Notes under the pieces: model-generated | Seen by the model: only the letters and a program-made list of their open reading frames with translations | Databases searched by the model: none | Told to the model about the DNA's origin: nothing | Program-made: the position numbers and the translations under genes | Shown here: one piece after another, positions 49,822 through 60,513 of the stretch | Layout of the letters: every line of letters begins with the position of its first letter | Position numbering within the stretch: position 1 is the stretch's first letter | NCBI GenBank assembly: GCA_004194705.1 | Contig: SADC01000616.1 | Span: forward strand, 1 to 64,000 | DNA length: 64,000 bases | Direction: 5' to 3' | DNA from: Ditylenchus dipsaci | Taxonomy: Eukaryota > Nematoda > Chromadorea > Rhabditida > Anguinidae

Positions 49822-50704
49822 CTAACTTGTGTCCTTCCATTCAAATCCATCCAGCACTGGCTTGCCATTATCGTCCAAGTGAGTGATTGACACTAGAAAA
49901 CGAAACACTGTAATAAGATGCGTAACAATGGCAAAAAAGACTAACGTTGAAAATCTAGTGAAATCAAGGGCTTACGGTTCTGGTCAATTGCTCCTTCGGG
50001 ACTGACTGAATTTTTCATCTGATGCGATACAAGCATGGACTGGTATGATATCAAGAAAAACTTCAACTGCTCTTTTGTCTTTGGTGAATTGTCTAAATAA
50101 AGGGTTTAAGTAGAAAGCAGTTTGAATAGGGAACTGGTTCGGAAAGCTCTCCTATTTTAGTGGTTTCACTCTGTGTCATTCATGTTACGGTCACCACAAT
50201 CAGTGTGTCCCTACTGTGCAGAATGGTCTTCGAAGCATTTCCATGAAGCATCTCAAGTGTTAAAATTGATGCTAGATTATTTGGAAAATGTCGAAATTGT
50301 CCGGAATTTTTACACGAAATGCACAAATGGGATGGTCATATACATTCAAATCACAGAGGAGATTTCCAAATCAGTTCCTAAGCAGCTAATGATCCACATT
50401 TATACCTGCCATGAAGTCATTCAATATTTCTGTCGAAATAGGTGATTGCCATCCGTAAGTAAACTGAGCTGAGACTTCTTCGAGCTGACCACTCTTTTTT
50501 CCATGCAGGCACTTGAAACCCATCGTCTTGCGGTCAACAATCAGTATTTCCTGAAGAAAAAAAACATGTAAGCTAGTAGAAAAATCCGGTTGCTGTATCC
50601 GGTTACAATTTGTATCCGGTTGCTGGCAGTCTACTGACATACCATGACTTTTGCCAGTTATTTCAAATGAGAACGGATAGCCGAATAACTACTGCCGTCA
50701 AATT
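49822..50704 (-). CDS. Unrecognised multi-exon gene, 3' part
   Basis: Minus strand exons with consistent phases: 50643-50704 (contains FDGSSYSAIR, or SFEITGKSH in the next frame); 50406-50550 (EILIVDRKTMGFKCLHGKKS, then EEVSAQFTYGWQSPISTEIL); 49976-50092 (NSPKTKEQLKFFLISYQSML, then MKNSVSPEGAIDQN); 49822-49892 (SITHLDDNGKPVLDGFEWKD, then TS and TAG). The last three exons join without frame breaks through GTATAA...TTTAG and GTAAGC...TTCTAG introns. The protein appears soluble with no signal or membrane span. I do not recognise the family. The 5' exons are not found, so the start is unknown. Confidence 0.5.
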
Positions 50705-50859
50705 CTAAAGTAAAACATTTGGGAAACAAGTTGAAATGAGTTCAGGGGTAGTTAAAGATACTATCGCGCTTGTCACATAAATATACAAAGTTTCCTGCAA
50801 GGTATTAGACAGGGATATATTTGCTAACGCGATATAGCCCAACTCCAACATGCGCCAAC

Positions 50860-51480
50860 GCGCGACAGCTCTATGGCGCGCGACGGCCGTATCTCTAAGG
50901 ATAATATTTTTTTCTCACCGCAAATACACTGCAAATGCACCGCAAATTATTTTTTTCTCACCGCAATTTGATCTTCCCGCAAAATACTTTTTCTCACCGC
51001 AAAATACAGGGTGGTCCAAGAAATGTGCACACTTTTAAACGGCCATAACTTTTTTTGTAGTGCGTTTTTCGAAAATCTGTAAACGCCATTCGACTCAAAA
51101 TCGCGTAAGAATTTTTTTGGCATATAACGCTAGAAAAAAAAATTTTTTTGAAAATTTTCGAAATTTGCCTTGATCCCCCTTTGGTACGAATTTATCTTTT
51201 TGCTTTTTCATTCTTTGCAGAAGAGGAAAAGAATGAAAAAGCAAAAAGATAAATTCGAACCAAAGGGGGGACCAAGGCAAATTTCGAAAATTTTCAAAAA
51301 TTTTTTTTTCTAGCGTTATATGCCAAACAAATTCTTACGCGATTTGAGTCGAATGGCGTTTACAGATTTTCGAAAAACGCACTACAAAAAAAGTTATGGC
51401 CGTTTAAAAGTGTGCACATTTCTTGGACCACCCTGTACTTTTTCTCACCGCAAAAATACTTTTTTCCCCCGCAAACCTAA
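50860..51480. repeat. TTTTCTCACCGCAAA word arrays with nested mariner-like MITE
   Basis: Left array 50915-51005 (TTTTTCTCACCGCAAATACA). Right array 51437-51475 (CTTTTTCTCACCGCAAAAAT). Both run in the same direction because the nested MITE at 51007-51435 separates one array. Confidence 0.5.
51007..51435. mobile_element. Mariner-like palindromic MITE, 429 bp
   Basis: TA at 51005-51006 and 51436-51437. Ends CAGGGTGGTCCAAGAAATGT and the exact inverse. Long arms include GTTTACAGATTTTCGAAAAA and CCTTGGTCCCCCC-type sequence near the centre, which holds GAAAAAGCAAAAAGATAAAT. CAGGGTGGTCC is a classical mariner-type terminus. Confidence 0.8.
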
Positions 51481-51539
51481 TTTCTGTCCAAGACCAACCA
51501 AATTTTGCATAATTTTGCAAGAATTCAAATTTTTTCAGC

Positions 51540-52040
51540 CTGAAAATGACTTGGATTGTTCAGAATCCCACCCGGAATGGCCAGAAGCCAAAATTATTGG
51601 TTTTTTGGGGGTTTACTAAAGAGGGTAAACTTTTTGCGAAAATTCGATTGGGCGGATCAGAATTCCGGTCCGATCGGCTCAATCGCTCAGAATTCCGCCC
51701 TGAACCACTCAAAACCACCATAAACCTGAAATTCTGAGCGATTAAGCCGATCGGACCGGAATTCTGATCCGCCCAATCGAATTTTCGCAAAAAGTTTACA
51801 GAAAAAAGTTTGCGAGAAAATCCGACCGTAGTATAGAATACCAGCCCCTAAAAATTTTTCGTTTTAAAACTTAAGTAAAGAGTACCCAAATATATGTCCC
51901 AGACCCCGGAAAAAGTGCGTAAGACATTTATCAGTCACAGCTTCCGTACGCTGGCCTACCCCCAAGCCTAAGGGCTAAGCCTGAACTTGTTGTTCCAAAG
52001 GGTAGTTACAGCGATTTTCTGAGGATCAGATTTTAGTATA
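51540..52040. repeat. Palindrome GGCCAGAAGCCAAAATTATT and truncated C-run family copy
   Basis: 51570-51800: arms GATCGGCTCAATCGCTCAGA and the inverse, related to the hairpins at 5860-6040 and 15790-16060. 51850-52030: ACTTAAGTAAAGAGTACCCA to GTTACAGCGATTTTC matches the interior of the GCTACTAGCGAATACCC family (35152-35395), without its C run. Confidence 0.5.
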
Positions 52041-52431
52041 CTAGCGCCGAAAATCCTAGTCTTGAGTATGATATCCTTTTCTTTCTGGATTTTAAACCTG
52101 CCATTTATTTGCTCGGTTTGCTTGGACTAAAAATTGTCATAATTCTTCGCTCAGTGTTTTCCTCGGACCTGTAAGCCCTAACACTAGTTACAAGCAACAA
52201 AAACCAAAGACCACAAACCTGTCACACGGTAGACTTTCTCTATTTTTTGGTCATAACACAGCAGAATAACAAACTTCGCATGACAATTGCATAGGACACG
52301 TGTGATATCTAGCAGCTCATACAATAGGAATGAAAATTTGAATTTGAATTTTTTTGGTCTCGCGCGTTAAAGTGGTCACCGCCTTTGGAAATTCAAATTT
52401 CGCCATGTAACGCATGGGCATGCTTCTTTAA

Positions 52432-52650
52432 GGCCCGCTTACAATGGGATGTGGATGTCGAAGTAAAAGTGCTGTCTAGATCTCGCGTTTTCCATAGGAA
52501 AATGCCAAATCTGATATAGATGACCTATAACTAAAATCAACAAGTAGGTATAGGTCATCTATATCAGATTTGGCATTTTCCTATGGAAAACGCGAGATCT
52601 AGACAGCACTTTTACTTCGACATCGACATCCCATTGTAAGCAGGCCCTAA
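52432..52650. repeat. Near-perfect 215-bp hairpin
   Basis: Arms GCCCGCTTACAATGGGATGT and the inverse ATCCCATTGTAAGCAGGCC. The inner arms AATCTGATATAGATGACCTA and GTAGGTATAGGTCATCTATA surround a short loop. The left neighbour has a GCATGGGCATGC end of the TTAA family. Confidence 0.6.
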
Positions 52651-52851
52651 AAAAACTCAACAAAAGACAAATAAAAATAGCTAAAAATAGAACCAAAACT
52701 TGTATTTTTGGCCGTTTTATATTACACGATTTTGTAACTTTCATCGGTTAAATAAACCCAAAACACTATTCACACCATGCTTTTTACTTATGCAATATGA
52801 AAGCACTATTTATGCAGCTCACAGTGCATTTTCACTTCCAAGTGTAGAAAT

Positions 52852-53690
52852 TAGGGTTGTACACATACTTGGACACGCAAAAAAAAGAGCGGCAGCGGCG
52901 GCGGCGAGCGTCGGGCTGCCAGAAAAACAGCGGCAGCGGCGGAAAAAGCGGCGGCGGCGGCGGAAGGGCTAAAAAGCAGCGGCAGCGGCGGGTGAAAAAT
53001 GAGCGGCGGCGGCAGCTGCGTGTAAAAAAATCTCATTTACTACTTTATTTAAAAAATTTAACTCCATTTATTATCGAATTTTGTAACTTTAAGTCATCGA
53101 CAATTTTTATGACAATACACTTGGAGACTTAATCAAACATTTATTCACTGTAATAGTGTGAGTAATGCATAATGAAGAACGGTAGATATCTACATTCGGT
53201 TCCTAAGGCTTTGGGATCGACGTTAAGTGCAAACGCAAAAGATGCTGCTTCCAGATTCATTCAGAAAGTAAACCCCACACGCTCACTACGCTTCACTACT
53301 GTCGGAATCAGCCGGATTTCAAAAGAAGCCGTGGACATTCACTTACAAGAAATGCGCAGAGTTTTGTGTGAAAGAAATCAATAAAAAGACCATTTAAGCC
53401 TTCTCTTCTGCAATTTAAATGTTTTCTTATTTGTAACGCAAAAAACAAGAACAAATTTTGAAGGTTCAAACAAGCGGCGGCGGCAGCGGCGGGGAAAAAA
53501 TAACAGAGGCGGAGGCAGCGGCGGAGGCAGCGGCGGATACTAAAATGGAGCGGCGGCGTCGGCTAAAAATGCAGTGGCAAACGGCGTGGCGAGCGGCGCC
53601 GCTCGTCCAAGTATGGTTGTACAATTCTCCGGAATTTCGGAGAATTCTCCGAAATCATCCGGAATTTCCAGTTTTTCCTTATTAAATCCT
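52852..53690. mobile_element. Element with GGCGGCAGCGGC words enclosing a small ORF
   Basis: Left end TAGGGTTGTACACATACTTG, then AGCGGCGGCGGC words to 53025. The right array (53475-53600) is in the same GCGGCGGCAG orientation and ends GTCCAAGTATGGTTGTAC, the inverse of the left end. Beyond this, TCCGGAATTTCGGAGAATTC words continue to 53680. No target duplication found. The enclosed 440 bp is unique and carries the ORF at 53172-53384. Confidence 0.5.
53172..53384 (+). CDS. Small 70-residue ORF inside a word-array element
   Basis: ATG at 53172 opens MKNGRYLHSVPKALGSTLSA, then DAASRFIQKVNPTRSLRFTT and SRISKEAVDIHLQEMRRVLC, ending with TAA that overlaps an AATAAA signal. Residue use looks protein-like and a RISKEAVDIHLQEM-type helix loosely recalls histone-fold proteins; I would not name it. 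It lies between the two GCGGC arrays, so it may be a captured exon or the element's own product. Confidence 0.4.
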   Translation: MKNGRYLHSVPKALGSTLSANAKDAASRFIQKVNPTRSLRFTTVGISRISKEAVDIHLQEMRRVLCERNQ

Positions 53691-53989
53691 CCATTTACTC
53701 GATTCTTACTTTCTTTCCTGGTTGTCTTATAAAAATGCGAAAATCTATTAAAGAAGAGTCATCTACGAGACGCCGGCAAAAGAGCGTTACAGTCAACTCT
53801 CGCTATAATATACACTTGCTATAGTATACATCTCGGCATAATATTCACCTGAGCGGTATTTGGTTGGCTAGCAAAGAAAGTCAAGAAAGTATACTCTCGC
53901 TATAGTATACGCTTCAGAAGTTACACCCTCCTTTATTTTACTCTTGCTATAATATACACTTGAGAAAACAACGATTTTGGGCTAAAGTA

Positions 53990-54490
53990 CACCCCGTCGG
54001 TGTCGCCCAAAATCGCCAAAAATGATGTTATTTCTATGTTCTGACCGCCGAAACGTGTTTAAAACACCTTGTTAGGATTGGGAAGAGAGTTTTTGAGACT
54101 ATCCAAAAAAATTTTTTTCGGTACCACAGGGGGACCAAGGCAAAAAACCCAAAATTTGACTTGGTCCCCAAGGCAATTTGGGCAGATTTTAGCGTAGGTT
54201 TAGGCTTAGGCTGAGGCTTAGGCTTAGGCTTAGGCAATACTTCGTTGGTGTATGCAATCATAAAAAAGGTGTATGCAATCATAAAAATCTGCCCAAATTG
54301 CCTTGGGGGACCAAGTCAAATTTTGGGTTTTTTGCCTTGGTCCCTCCTATGGTACCAAAAATTTTTTTTGGATAGTCTCAAAAACTCTCTTGCCAATCCT
54401 AACAAGGTGTTTAAACACGTTTCGGCGGTCAGAACATCGAAATAACATCAATTTTGCGATTTTGGGCGACACCGACGGTGTGTACTCCGG
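53990..54490. repeat. Long hairpin with TTAGGC repeats in its loop
   Basis: Arms start GTCGGTGTCGCCCAAAATCG...GACCGCCGAAACGTGTTT; the right arm is the inverse. The inner arms have GGGGGACCAAGGCAAAAAAC and CAAGGCAATTTGGGCAG. The loop (about 54190-54285) holds (TTAGGC)n at 54195-54236 and two GTGTATGCAATCATAAAAA copies. ORFs on both strands mirror each other. Confidence 0.65.
54195..54236 (+). repeat. Interstitial TTAGGC telomere-type repeat
   Basis: TTAGGCTTAGGCTGAGGC and on to TTAGGCTTAGGCTTAGGC gives about six units with one variant. TTAGGC is the nematode telomere repeat (established). Its place in a hairpin loop suggests chance or capture rather than a former chromosome end. Confidence 0.6.
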
Positions 54491-54647
54491 CCCGATTTTG
54501 TCCTGAGAAGAAAAAATGACAGACAAATATCTGCTGTTTTTTGGGTCAATTTACTTGGATGATGCCTTTTATCAGCAGCGCAAAGAAAAGCAAAGTGTAC
54601 TAACATATTTCTTCCCGGTTGGTCATTGAATTTTTATCATGGATTTA

Positions 54648-56779
54648 CCGTATTTACTCTAATTATACCCCAGTCTCTAATTATCACCCAGTCTCTAATT
54701 ATCCCCCACCCCAAGGGGGGGTTGTAAAATTATCCCCCAGTCTCTAATTATCCCCACCCTAGGCCATTTTACCTACACCGTTTTTAGCTTTTATTAAGGC
54801 TTGCATAATTATGGATGATATCAATGCTTGGCTGTATGATGAAGAGGAGCGGATTGAAACGGTTTCTGAGGATGAGCCAATTGAATTGCCCGGCAAGAAA
54901 TCACAGAAGAAAAAGTCCTACACCGTCGCTCGAAAGCTTGAAATAATCGACTACGCCAAAAAAGTCAATTCTATCAACAGCGCTGCCAAGAAGTACAATG
55001 TGGACCGCCATATGATACGTGATTGGAGGTCAAAAGAAGCTTATCTACGTCGTACAAAGCAAGTGTCCTTGGTTGATATTTTAATGCCAACTTTGTAATT
55101 GTCCTGTTTATAGAGATTCATATCTCATGGTGCCGAAAAAAAAATCTCCTGGTGGTGGGCGTCCTCTCCTCGATCAAGATTTTGATAATGGTCTGGCTGG
55201 ATGGGTTCGTGAAAGAAGAGCAATGAAGCAGAAGGTTTCTCGAACAATGATCGTCGCAAGAGCAGAAAAAATGTTCCAGCCTACATTTGGATCTGAGAAG
55301 AAGACATTTTCGGTTAGTCTTTGAAAAGCGATAATTATTTGTGCAATTTTGTTTTTAGGCTAGCATCGGATGGCTGCAAAAATTTTTGGAGCGCCATAAT
55401 TTTCGTGCAAGGCTGCCAACTACCAGATGCCAGAAACCTCCAGCTGAATATCAGCAGAAACTCGTTGATTTCATCATGTATCTTCGAAGAGTACGGGCTA
55501 AAGAAAAGTGAGTAATGTTCAAAAATGAATCTTTAGTTGTGATTCCAGGTACACCTCCATCTTTGCTGCGGATGAGACACCCATATGGTTAGACCCTACT
55601 CAGGGAAAATGCATCGATTTTAAAGGATCAAAGGACGTATGTTTAGTCAATTTATAAGTTATTATCGTTTACGAAGGATTTTAGGTTACCGTGATTTCAA
55701 CTGGACATGAAAAGTCAAGAATAACAGTCCTGCTGACAGCTCGTTCTGACGGTCAAAAGTGTCTGCCTTATGTTCTTCTCCAAGGAAGCGTATCGATCCT
55801 AAATTGAACAGAAGTTTCGTGGCAAGCTGAATTTGGCCTGGGCTGGGAAAAGTTGGATGAATGATGAGTGGACAAAGGATTATCTTAACAAGGTTGGTTT
55901 CTAGTTAAAAGGCAATAAAGTGTTTTTATGTTTAGACCTTCGGTATCAATCTATTTGGCAAGCGACTGCTCGTGTGGGATGCCTTTCGGTGTCATCTCAG
56001 TGAAGAAACGAAAAGAGAGTTGAAGAAAATTAAACTGGATACGGCTGTAGTTCCTGGGGGATGTACTAAATTTGTGCAGGTATTTTTATAAAACTTTACG
56101 AACCCAGACAGACGTCTCAGTTGTTTAGGCACCTGATGTGTGCTGGAATGCTCCTTTTAAAGCTAAGATTCAGCAACTATATGATTTCTGGATGGCAAAT
56201 GGAGAACGAGAATTTACGGCTAGAAACAACCCGCGTGCACCAGCAGTTGATGTCTATCTTCAATGGATTTACGAAGGATGGCAAAGTTTGACCAAAGAAG
56301 CCATAGCAAGCTCATTCAAGACATGTGGTACAAACTCTTTCTGATCCTTTTATGTGTAGTATAATTATGTGATTTAGGAATTACAAATGCAGCTGACGGT
56401 TCAGAGGATGATGAAATTCATTGCTTCAAGCAACATGGGCCGGCTTCAGGTGGAAGACTGCTACTAAAACAAGCTCGTGAGAATACAGAAATAGATGCTC
56501 TGATTCCAGAAGAAATAGACATAGAAGAGGACGCAGGAAACGGTTATGAAAGCGACGTCTCGTTGGAGTGGAATGTTATGTAACTGTTTGAATTTTTATG
56601 TTTGTCCGTGGAATAAAGTTTGATTCACGTGTAAGTGTATTCTTGTGAATAATTAAGCTGGTTTTCAAAGGTCGAATAATTCTCCCCCAGTCTCTAATTA
56701 TCACCCAGTCTCTAATTATCCCCACCCCCGAGGGGGGTTGAAAAATTATCCCCATGGGGTATAATTAGAGTAAGTACGG
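54648..56779 (+). mobile_element. Complete pogo/Tigger-type DNA transposon
   Basis: 2132 bp. TIRs CCGTATTTACTCTAATTATA and the inverse of CCGTACTTACTCTAATTATA, with TA target duplications (54646-54647, 56780-56781). Just inside each end are repeated CAGTCTCTAATTATC words, likely transposase-binding sites, and a CCCCACCCCAAGGGGG-type palindrome. It encodes one intron-bearing transposase (54811-56583). It is inserted in the 53790-56942 element. Confidence 0.88.
54811..56583 (+). CDS. Pogo-family transposase (HTH plus DDE), eight exons
   Basis: Exons: 54811-55062, 55114-55312, 55359-55507, 55549-55636, 55685-55892, 55936-56079, 56129-56327, 56378-56583; introns 40-57 bp. The N-terminus MDDINAWLYDEEERIE precedes a brinker/CENP-B-type HTH (ARKLEIIDYAKKV, AAKKYNVDRHMIRDWRSK). 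A second HTH region includes GGGRPLLDQDFDNGLAGWV and the IGWLQKFLERHNF block. The catalytic DDE_1 core shows FAADETPIWLD (first Asp), LLVWDAFRCHLSEET (second Asp) and VVPGGCTKFVQAPDV (third Asp). The C-terminus is acidic (EEIDIEEDAGNGYESD). About 480 residues, usual for pogo/Tigger. Exon 5 has two frame slips near LPYVLL and KFRGKLNLAW, so the copy as read is not open. Some splice sites use GTGTCC or GTACAA donors. Confidence 0.85.
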
Positions 56780-57014
56780 TAATAAAGTTCCTTATGATTT
56801 GCTGTTACACTCGATATAATATACATATGCATAGAGTTTGGTTTTTTATTCTCGCTATAATATATACTCGCCATAGTATACTCTCGCTATAATATATACC
56901 TACACCGGTCACGAGGGTGTATATTATAGCGAGAGTTGACTGTAATATAATTGTGTCAAACTTGATGATATGAGTCAAATTCAATAAAAACACTGAAGAA
57001 GAAACTAATTTGAA

Positions 57015-57275
57015 GGGTCATGCTCACCTGTTTGAATTTGTCCCAGCCAATTTGAATTTTTTAACGCTAGTAGCGAATACCCCCCCCCCCCCCCAACGAT
57101 TTTCACCTTTTTTACTTTAGTGAAAAGTACCCAAATTTATGTCGCAGACCCCGAAAATGTGCGCAAGCTCTTTAATAGTCACAACTTCCGTACGCTGGCC
57201 TACCCCCAAGCCTAAGGGCTAAGCCTAAACTTGTTGTTTCAAAGGGTAGTTACAGCGATTTTCAAAAGGTCGAGT
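57015..57275. repeat. C-run element copy (GCTAGTAGCGAATACCCC)
   Basis: Begins AACGCTAGTAGCGAATACCC with a run of about 16 C, then AACGATTTTCACC, GTGCGCAAGCTCTTTAATAG, CCAAGCCTAAGGGCTAAGCC and GTTACAGCGATTTTC. Same order as the 35152-35395 copy reversed. The far end is abutted by the Tigger remnant. Confidence 0.55.
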
Positions 57276-57369
57276 TTCTAATATGTTCAGTTTTGGGCAG
57301 CCTTCAAAATTTAAAGTTGCACTACCACGGCTACCTACTTCTACCTAGATAGCCGAGTAGAAAATCAAT

Positions 57370-58170
57370 CTTCACAAGGCACCGCGCTTTCTCCATCGTT
57401 CCTGATCGGATGTTAAACCTGAAACTATCGCCAATTGCTTCCGAAAAGCCGGATTCATTAAGCGTCAGAAGTAAATCTTGTATTTTTTACAAATAAAAAA
57501 TTCCGTTTTTCAAGGACGGCACTGACAATCACGAGGATACATCGATGGATCAGAAAGGCGCTGGCGATAAGGTTGATCTCGAAAACGCCAGTAATTAATA
57601 AAGCACACTTTGGCGAATTGCAGCTTCTGGATTTGGTGAAAGGCACATTGGACGACTGTTTATAGTTGTATCACCAACTCCCTACTGATGGGACGCTCAC
57701 TCTGGCCGAAATTGCAACGTTTGTCTAAACGGAAGTGGGAGAGCCGGAGACAGAAAGGAAATTATTTTGTTCTGCTGGGTTTTTTAATGGATTTTTCTTT
57801 AAGTGATACTGTTATTGATAGAGATTGACAGAGTGCCAGAACCACCAGACAATACTCGAGAAGCAGTTGAAGCTTTGAATATTCTTCAACATCCGTGAAG
57901 TTGAGCTGCTGTGCAATGAAGTGGATGATGTGCTTGCCAAAGAACGCATAAAGAAACTGATGCAGAAGAGTATTTCTACTTATTTTATGCCCATCCAATG
58001 ATTGTTTGTTCGGGTGCTATTTATTGTTGAAATAAACATTTTTTTTGAAAAACTCTCTACATAACGTCTGGCGAGTGATATGTAGGCGAGTGCCTCTCTA
58101 CATAACGACTCTCTATATAACGTCCTCTCTTCATAACGTCCCGTTTTGCCGGATATTCTATAGTAGTGCC
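57370..58170 (+). pseudogene. Tigger-type transposase remnant, second copy
   Basis: Plus strand: KPETIANCFRKAGFIKRQK at about 57410-57470; a GTFDDCL-type block with TDGTLTLAEIATF near 57680-57720; PPDNTREAVEALNIL near 57840-57880; and LLCNEVDDVLAKERIKKLMQ near 57905-57965. The frame breaks between blocks. It ends in the TIR set TACATAACG/CTCTCTATATAACGTCC at 58060-58145, matching the element at 2228-3371 in the opposite orientation. Confidence 0.6.
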
Positions 58171-59140
58171 AAGAATTTTTTTCGGCCAGATGGACATCTA
58201 AATGATGCAAGTGCTCATCCAATTGGTTTCTTCACTCCATGATCATGAACTTTTAATTGGATATCGCTTTCATCTATATCATCGATACAATCCCTAAACA
58301 ATGATAAAAAATAGTGTAAGTAATTTGGCTCAGGGTGGAGGAGATAAGAGATTGGGAATGATTTCACAAAACCCCTTTGGCTGAGATAGTTAAAGAGAGA
58401 GTTGAAATGAGAGATATTTAAAGACTGCGCAATGAAGGGGCAAGCAAGAAGGGGGGGGGCGTCGGTTATCACAGTAGGGCCAAAAGTTAAAAAGGTTTCT
58501 AAATCGATTATTTTTACCTTTATTTGTTTTAAAATACTAAAATTCAGTCAAAAAACCCTAAACTGACCATTTACCTCTGATTGATGGGAGCATTTTTTTT
58601 ACAAAAATGTGAGATTTTTAATGCAGAAGCATTTAAAAATACTTCTTTTAACTTGTTCAGCACAAAAAACCATTTTAGAAGGTGATTTTGGGTCATTTTC
58701 AAAGACATCAAGACTGGAAATCGTAAGCATTGGATATAGGGTGGCTTTGTATCAGGGATGAACTTTGGCTAGTTTCTTCTCTTCTTCTACTCGCTCCTCA
58801 ATTTCAATAGGGTTACTGTCAAGTAGGACAAGGAAGAATTTATTATATAGGTAGTTAGCTATGGCGGCAGTGTTTGTCGTTGGCGGTGTTTTGGGCAGGT
58901 GTGCCAAATCGATAACTTTATCGATTTCGATAAAAATTATTTTTCTGCTTTTTGCTTCAAAAATCTACAAAAGAATTGTAAATTTTTAATAAATTTCTGA
59001 TTTCAGAGTTTCGGCCGTTTTCGATTGACAATTTCAAGATTTTAATAGGCTCGAAAAATATGAGATCCGGGTCTTTTATGACAGGAAATACGGTATTTCA
59101 AGTTAGAGATGTATATTTAACAAAATGCGGGATTGCGGGG
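58171..59140. other. Gene-free stretch
   Basis: No exon-like block, TIR pair or tRNA-like sequence recognised, apart from short AT-rich tracts and a GGAAATACGGTATTTC fragment of the pogo-related end at 59083. The ORF at 58215-58472 (minus) has no splice or homology support. Confidence 0.35.
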
Positions 59141-59149
59141 TATTATAAG

Positions 59150-59870
59150 GCAACAGTCTGAACCAAACCAAAAAGGCCAATTTTGACGCTACTCGGTAAT
59201 AAACACCCCCCCCCCCCCCCCAAAAAAAACTCGGGAATACCCCCGCCCCGAAAATCGACCTACTCGTTATACCCCCCCCCCCCCAAATCAAGATTTTAGG
59301 AGTGGTCAAAACACATTTTTAAGCAATAATTTCGCCATAAAAGGTCCGGAAAAGCAATTAAAAGGGATTACGGGCTGTATTGGGAGGGGAGGGAATAATA
59401 CAGGGGCCACTCTTTTTAGCTGCTTTACCATGTTTTTCAACTCGGGTCGTGGCAAAAATAGACTCTATATGCATTTTATGATCAAGTGTACTTCTCGGAA
59501 TCATGTCTAAGGTAAGTGAGTGCGCGCATCTCTAACTCTCAAGCGCCTTGAAAGCGCCTTTACCGCTTAGAGAATTAATACTCTTTGGTACTTATAGGCA
59601 CTATAGAAGTGGCCCTGTTTTGTCTCTTCCCCTCCAATACAGCCCTTGAACCCTATTTTAATTTCTTTTCTGGTCCTTTTATGGCGAAATTATTGCTTAA
59701 AAAATGTGTTTTGACCACTCCTAAAAATCTTGATTTTGGGGGGGGGGTTTATAACCGAGTAGCTCCTAGGATTGGGCGGGGGGGGGGGGTGGGGGGATTT
59801 ATTCCCGAGTAGCACTTTTTGGGAGGGGGGGGGGGTTGTATAACCGAGTAGCGCCCAACTTTTTAATACA
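59150..59870. mobile_element. Palindrome with long C/G runs and GCTACTCGGTTAT ends
   Basis: Left end GACGCTACTCGGTAATAAAC followed by runs of 15, 5 and 13 C. Right end reversed GCGCTACTCGGTTATACAAC, also with C runs. Arms AAATCAAGATTTTAGGAGTG and the inverse; the centre includes GTCTAAGGTAAGTGAGTGCG (59509). Runs may be mis-sized in the assembly. Confidence 0.55.
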
Positions 59871-60098
59871 ACACCCTTGAAGGTTCCATGGTAAAAGCAC
59901 TTTTCAGATAATTTTTTTCTCCTACAGTCGAACCTGTCTATAAACTCTATATAACATAACTCAGAAATCAGTTTGGTTGGTCTGATTGAAATAAAGCCAA
60001 AGTGAATCTTTATATAACATTAGTTTTACCTATATATAACACAAAACTCCCTATAAAATAATTTTTTTCTGGCTCTAGCCGATAAACGCCCATCTATA

Positions 60099-60303
60099 CA
60101 GTCAACCCTCGCTATAATATACACGTATACCGTATTTCTCTAATAAGCGCCCGGGCGCTTATTTTTCAAACTCTAAAAATTTTGAAATTGTCAATCAGAA
60201 ATGGCCTTAATCCAAAATTTTAGTCAAAAAATAGGGGGGGGGGGCACTTATTAAGCGAGGGCGCTTATTAGAGGAAATACGGTATTATAGCGAGAGTTGA
60301 CTG
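60099..60303. mobile_element. Tigger-like MITE interrupted by a pogo-related MITE
   Basis: Outer ends CAGTCAACCCTCGCTATAAT and the inverse GCGAGAGTTGACTG, with TA on both sides. Only about 30 bp of outer sequence remains on the left and 20 bp on the right; the inner element is 60130-60282. Confidence 0.7.
60130..60282. mobile_element. CCGTATTTCTCTAATAAGCG MITE, 153 bp
   Basis: TA at 60128-60129 and 60283-60284. TIRs CCGTATTTCTCTAATAAGCG and the inverse GAGGAAATACGG. The CGCCCGGGCGCTTATTTTTC block is repeated at the other end as GAGGGCGCTTATTAG. Nested in 60099-60303. Confidence 0.8.
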
Positions 60304-60513
60304 TAATTTTACCCTTTTTCTTACATTTTGATTTCTCAGCAGAGATATGTTTACACCGTTTTGTACCTGAGATTTTTCTCTATCGACCTCTTTTTAGCTG
60401 TCTTCAAGTATGATTTTTTGTAAATAAATTTTTATCTTTTTATCAACTGTGACTGGTCTGAAGTACATTTTTTTGAAAGTCACGTATAACATTAATTTAG
60501 AATCGCTTTGTTT

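Larger units (their letters stand above)
53790..56942. mobile_element. Outer Tigger-like element, host of two nested elements
   Basis: Ends CAGTCAACTCTCGCTATAAT and the inverse (GCGAGAGTTGACTG), with TA at 53788-53789 and 56943-56944. Both ends contain CTATAATATACAC words. Removing the hairpin at 53990-54490 and the pogo element at 54648-56779 leaves a few hundred bases. A smaller relative occurs at 60099-60303. Confidence 0.7.

Noticed and set aside
50173..50445. 90-codon plus-strand ORF with CPYCAEW
   Set aside because: It lies over an intron and part of an exon of the minus-strand gene at 49822-50704, whose splice phases are consistent; taken as a shadow.
53458..53685. Gly/Ala-rich ORF
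   Set aside because: It encodes GGCGGCAGCGG words and lacks any conserved block.
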